Assembly: GCA_013398295.1 (NCBI GenBank)
Contig: VZSF01007805.1
Span: forward strand, 1-64,000
Length of the DNA: 64,000 nt
Source: Chionis minor
Lineage: Eukaryota; Chordata; Aves; Charadriiformes; Chionididae
Reading direction: 5' to 3'
Numbering within the stretch: the first letter of the stretch is position 1; each line of letters opens with the position of its first letter. The notes beneath the pieces were generated by a model. The model had not been told where the DNA came from. It saw only the letters and a program-made list of their open reading frames with translations, and did no database searches. The position numbers and the translations under genes are program-made. Below are positions 62,405-64,000 of this stretch, piece after piece.

Positions 62405-62683
62405 CGTCCTGGTTTGAGGTAAAACAGGACTAGTTTTGTTCAGTAACTCTACTTTCTAACTAGGCCACATCTAACTGCTGAAATTAACAGCATGTGGTGC
62501 AGAAAGCTGTTTGCTCCCAGAGCACTAAGACCCATGTTTATAGTTGATGCCAAGGCATGGGATGCAGAGAGGCTCTTGCTTATACTTATTGCTAGAACAA
62601 CCAAGGGCAGCCAACTTTGTTATTTGTGCCGTTGGAGGGTCGGAAGCGGAAAAGCGTAGAGGGGTCCCACCTGTGGGGAGTGG
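62405..62683 (+). mobile_element. Truncated LTR, same family as 56332-56786
   Basis: It begins CGTCCTGGTTTGAGG (first T changed to C) and follows the 56332 copy through 'gaaattaacagcatg', 'tttatagttgatgccaagg', 'gggatgcagagaggctcttgctt' and 'ggaaaagcgtagaggggtcccacctg'. Similarity stops at 62683, just before the region that carries the CCAAT and TATA boxes in the other copy. The promoter core and U5 are therefore lost. By eye about 36 of 280 positions differ between the two copies, pointing to old, independent insertions. Confidence 0.85.
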
Positions 62684-62689
62684 TTATAT

Positions 62690-64000
62690 AACTAATATAA
62701 GCATTTAGATACTTTATTAGCTTGGGTGTGGAGCAGAGAAGGGTGACTCTAGCTAACAAATACAGCTGCTTCTTGGGCTGACCGGTTGGTTTCGGCAGTG
62801 CTGGTTTCAGTAATTCTGCCAGATTTGAAGCATTGTGTTTTGTTCAGCTAAGACATGTCTCTGGTGAATTGCTGAGATTGAGGTTTCAGGGCCTTTTATG
62901 CTATACTTACGGTTCATCTAGTTTGGCTGTTGTCAGAACAGGCTAAAGGTATTTTAATCAAAGCAAAAAGCGTGAACTCATAGAACTTAGTTTAGGAAAC
63001 AGCTCTCCCTTAATCCAGAAAAGTATATAAGAATTGATAGCGTTGGTACATCTTATCTGAGACCTGAATCATGCAGACACTTACGTACCCTCATAATTCA
63101 TATTCCTATTCGTAGTTCATATTCCTATTGACATTGCAAAGTAGGTGTCTCTTTGCCAGATCTAGACCTTATCTGACTTGTGGAAGTTATCCTTCTCTGC
63201 ATAAATATTCCGTTTGGTTTTTTAGGCTTACCAAACTCTCAACCTAGCTGGTTATACACAGCAGTGAATTCCACAAAGTGTTTATTTATTTACCTTTGAA
63301 ATATTGTTTTGTGGTTTTAAAATATCAGCCTTTTTAATTTTTCCCTGGTGTAGTTCACGCTGTGTATTATGTAAAAGTGTAGCTAGGAATACTTAGTATA
63401 AAAAAGTGTATATAGTGTAGACGAGTTGTCATCCCCTCTTATGTATTGCAGCTTTAATTTGGAAAGACCTAATATTTACAGATATATTTGTTAGAAATTG
63501 CTTCACAACTACATAGTTTTCCTCTGCAGTACTAGAGTTCCTTTTTTTTTTTCTTCTGTAAATTAAAAGGGATTGAAAAAGTTGCACTCACTATTATTCA
63601 AATTTGTGATCAGGATTATATTCTACAGTTAAGTTTTTCACTTGTATTATTGAAGTTATCATGTTAACCATGCATGCTCTGCCTGAACTGACTTGAGTCT
63701 GGATACCCTATAGCTGAGTTTACACAGTTCTGTGTTGTGTGGTTTTGCTTGATTTGGAATCTCTGTACTTCAGTGTTGCTAGCTTTTCTCCTCCCCATTA
63801 AAACTTCATTTTCTGTTTCATAAGGTCTGTGATGTTGCTTTATCTGGACTATCTCACCACACTGTTTCCTTGGATGATAAAGGGATGACCTGGATAATGA
63901 GCTGGTATTTTCAGTATTGTTCCCTCTTCCTGTCTCAGCATAGAAGAATATCTTATTTGCTTTTGTGGTCACTGACAAACATTTTTGCTGAGCGGCCCAT
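62690..64000. other. AT-rich non-coding DNA, no gene seen
   Basis: No domain-bearing frame is present; the 104-codon minus frame at 63664-63978 is low-complexity in character and unrecognised. A 14-base direct repeat is at 63097-63129 and a T-run near 63541-63552. Confidence 0.6.
63097..63129. repeat. 14-bp direct repeat, 19-bp period
   Basis: The unit ttcatattcctatt is exact at 63097-63110 and 63116-63129, separated by 'cgtag'. It is a small tandem duplication. Confidence 0.9.

Noticed and set aside
56332..62683. The two same-orientation LTRs as the ends of one provirus of about 6 kb
   Set aside because: The spacing fits, but the stretch between shows no gag, pol or env coding and no primer-binding site. 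The left copy appears to have its own target-site duplication, the copies differ at about one position in eight, and the right copy is truncated. Independent insertions are simpler.
1..64000. CRISPR arrays, bacterial operons, phage or plasmid features
   Set aside because: No regularly spaced repeats, no prokaryotic gene density, and clear bird-type transposons throughout.

Overview
This window looks like non-coding vertebrate DNA from a bird. The main evidence is several CR1 LINE copies of different ages, including a 5'-truncated minus-strand copy at 26979-28797 with an open reverse-transcriptase frame and the CR1-type 3' end of tandem ATTCTATG-like units. There are also three LTR-type segments that share a TGTCCTGG-like start, as seen in bird endogenous retroviruses. 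The background is AT-rich, with short microsatellites and one CpG-rich island. I cannot name the species; one assembly ambiguity (N) lies at 35070. I found no host protein-coding exon, tRNA or rRNA that I could defend. Apart from the CR1 reverse transcriptase, the open frames are short (mostly under 125 codons), carry no recognisable domain and look like chance frames in AT-rich DNA.

Layout. 1-550: a TA microsatellite, then a very decayed minus-strand CR1 piece. 550-23690: AT-rich intergenic or intronic DNA with a few stretches that read like conserved non-coding elements (about 3935-4200, 7120-7360, 11940-12530, 18560-18900), two C-rich tracts with G-quadruplex potential on the minus strand (13768-13790, 22121-22137), perfect short palindromes, and apparent relics of an old interspersed repeat family (7015, 20540). 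23703-24343: a minus-oriented LTR whose 5' terminus abuts a TA/TG microsatellite. 24530-24788: a plus-strand CR1 3' end. 26979-28797: the youngest-looking CR1. 34690-35120: the only CpG island, directly followed by an AT-rich block (35085-35580) full of homeodomain/POU-type sites, the best regulatory candidate here. 40310-40838: a plus-strand CR1 with broken frame. 41160-41274: an older CR1-type 3' end. 51030-51560: another conserved-element-like block. 56332-56786: a solo LTR with TG...CA ends, CCAAT and TATA boxes and a 5-bp target-site duplication. 62405-62683: a truncated second copy of the same LTR.

How the parts relate: there is no operon or pathway. The picture is a gene desert or very large intron near a developmentally regulated locus, with regulatory islands and layered transposon insertions. 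I did not find a convincing new biological system. The points most worth testing are the CpG island plus homeodomain-site block, the open CR1 frame, the solo LTR promoter, the G-quadruplex tracts and the unusually long perfect palindromes.
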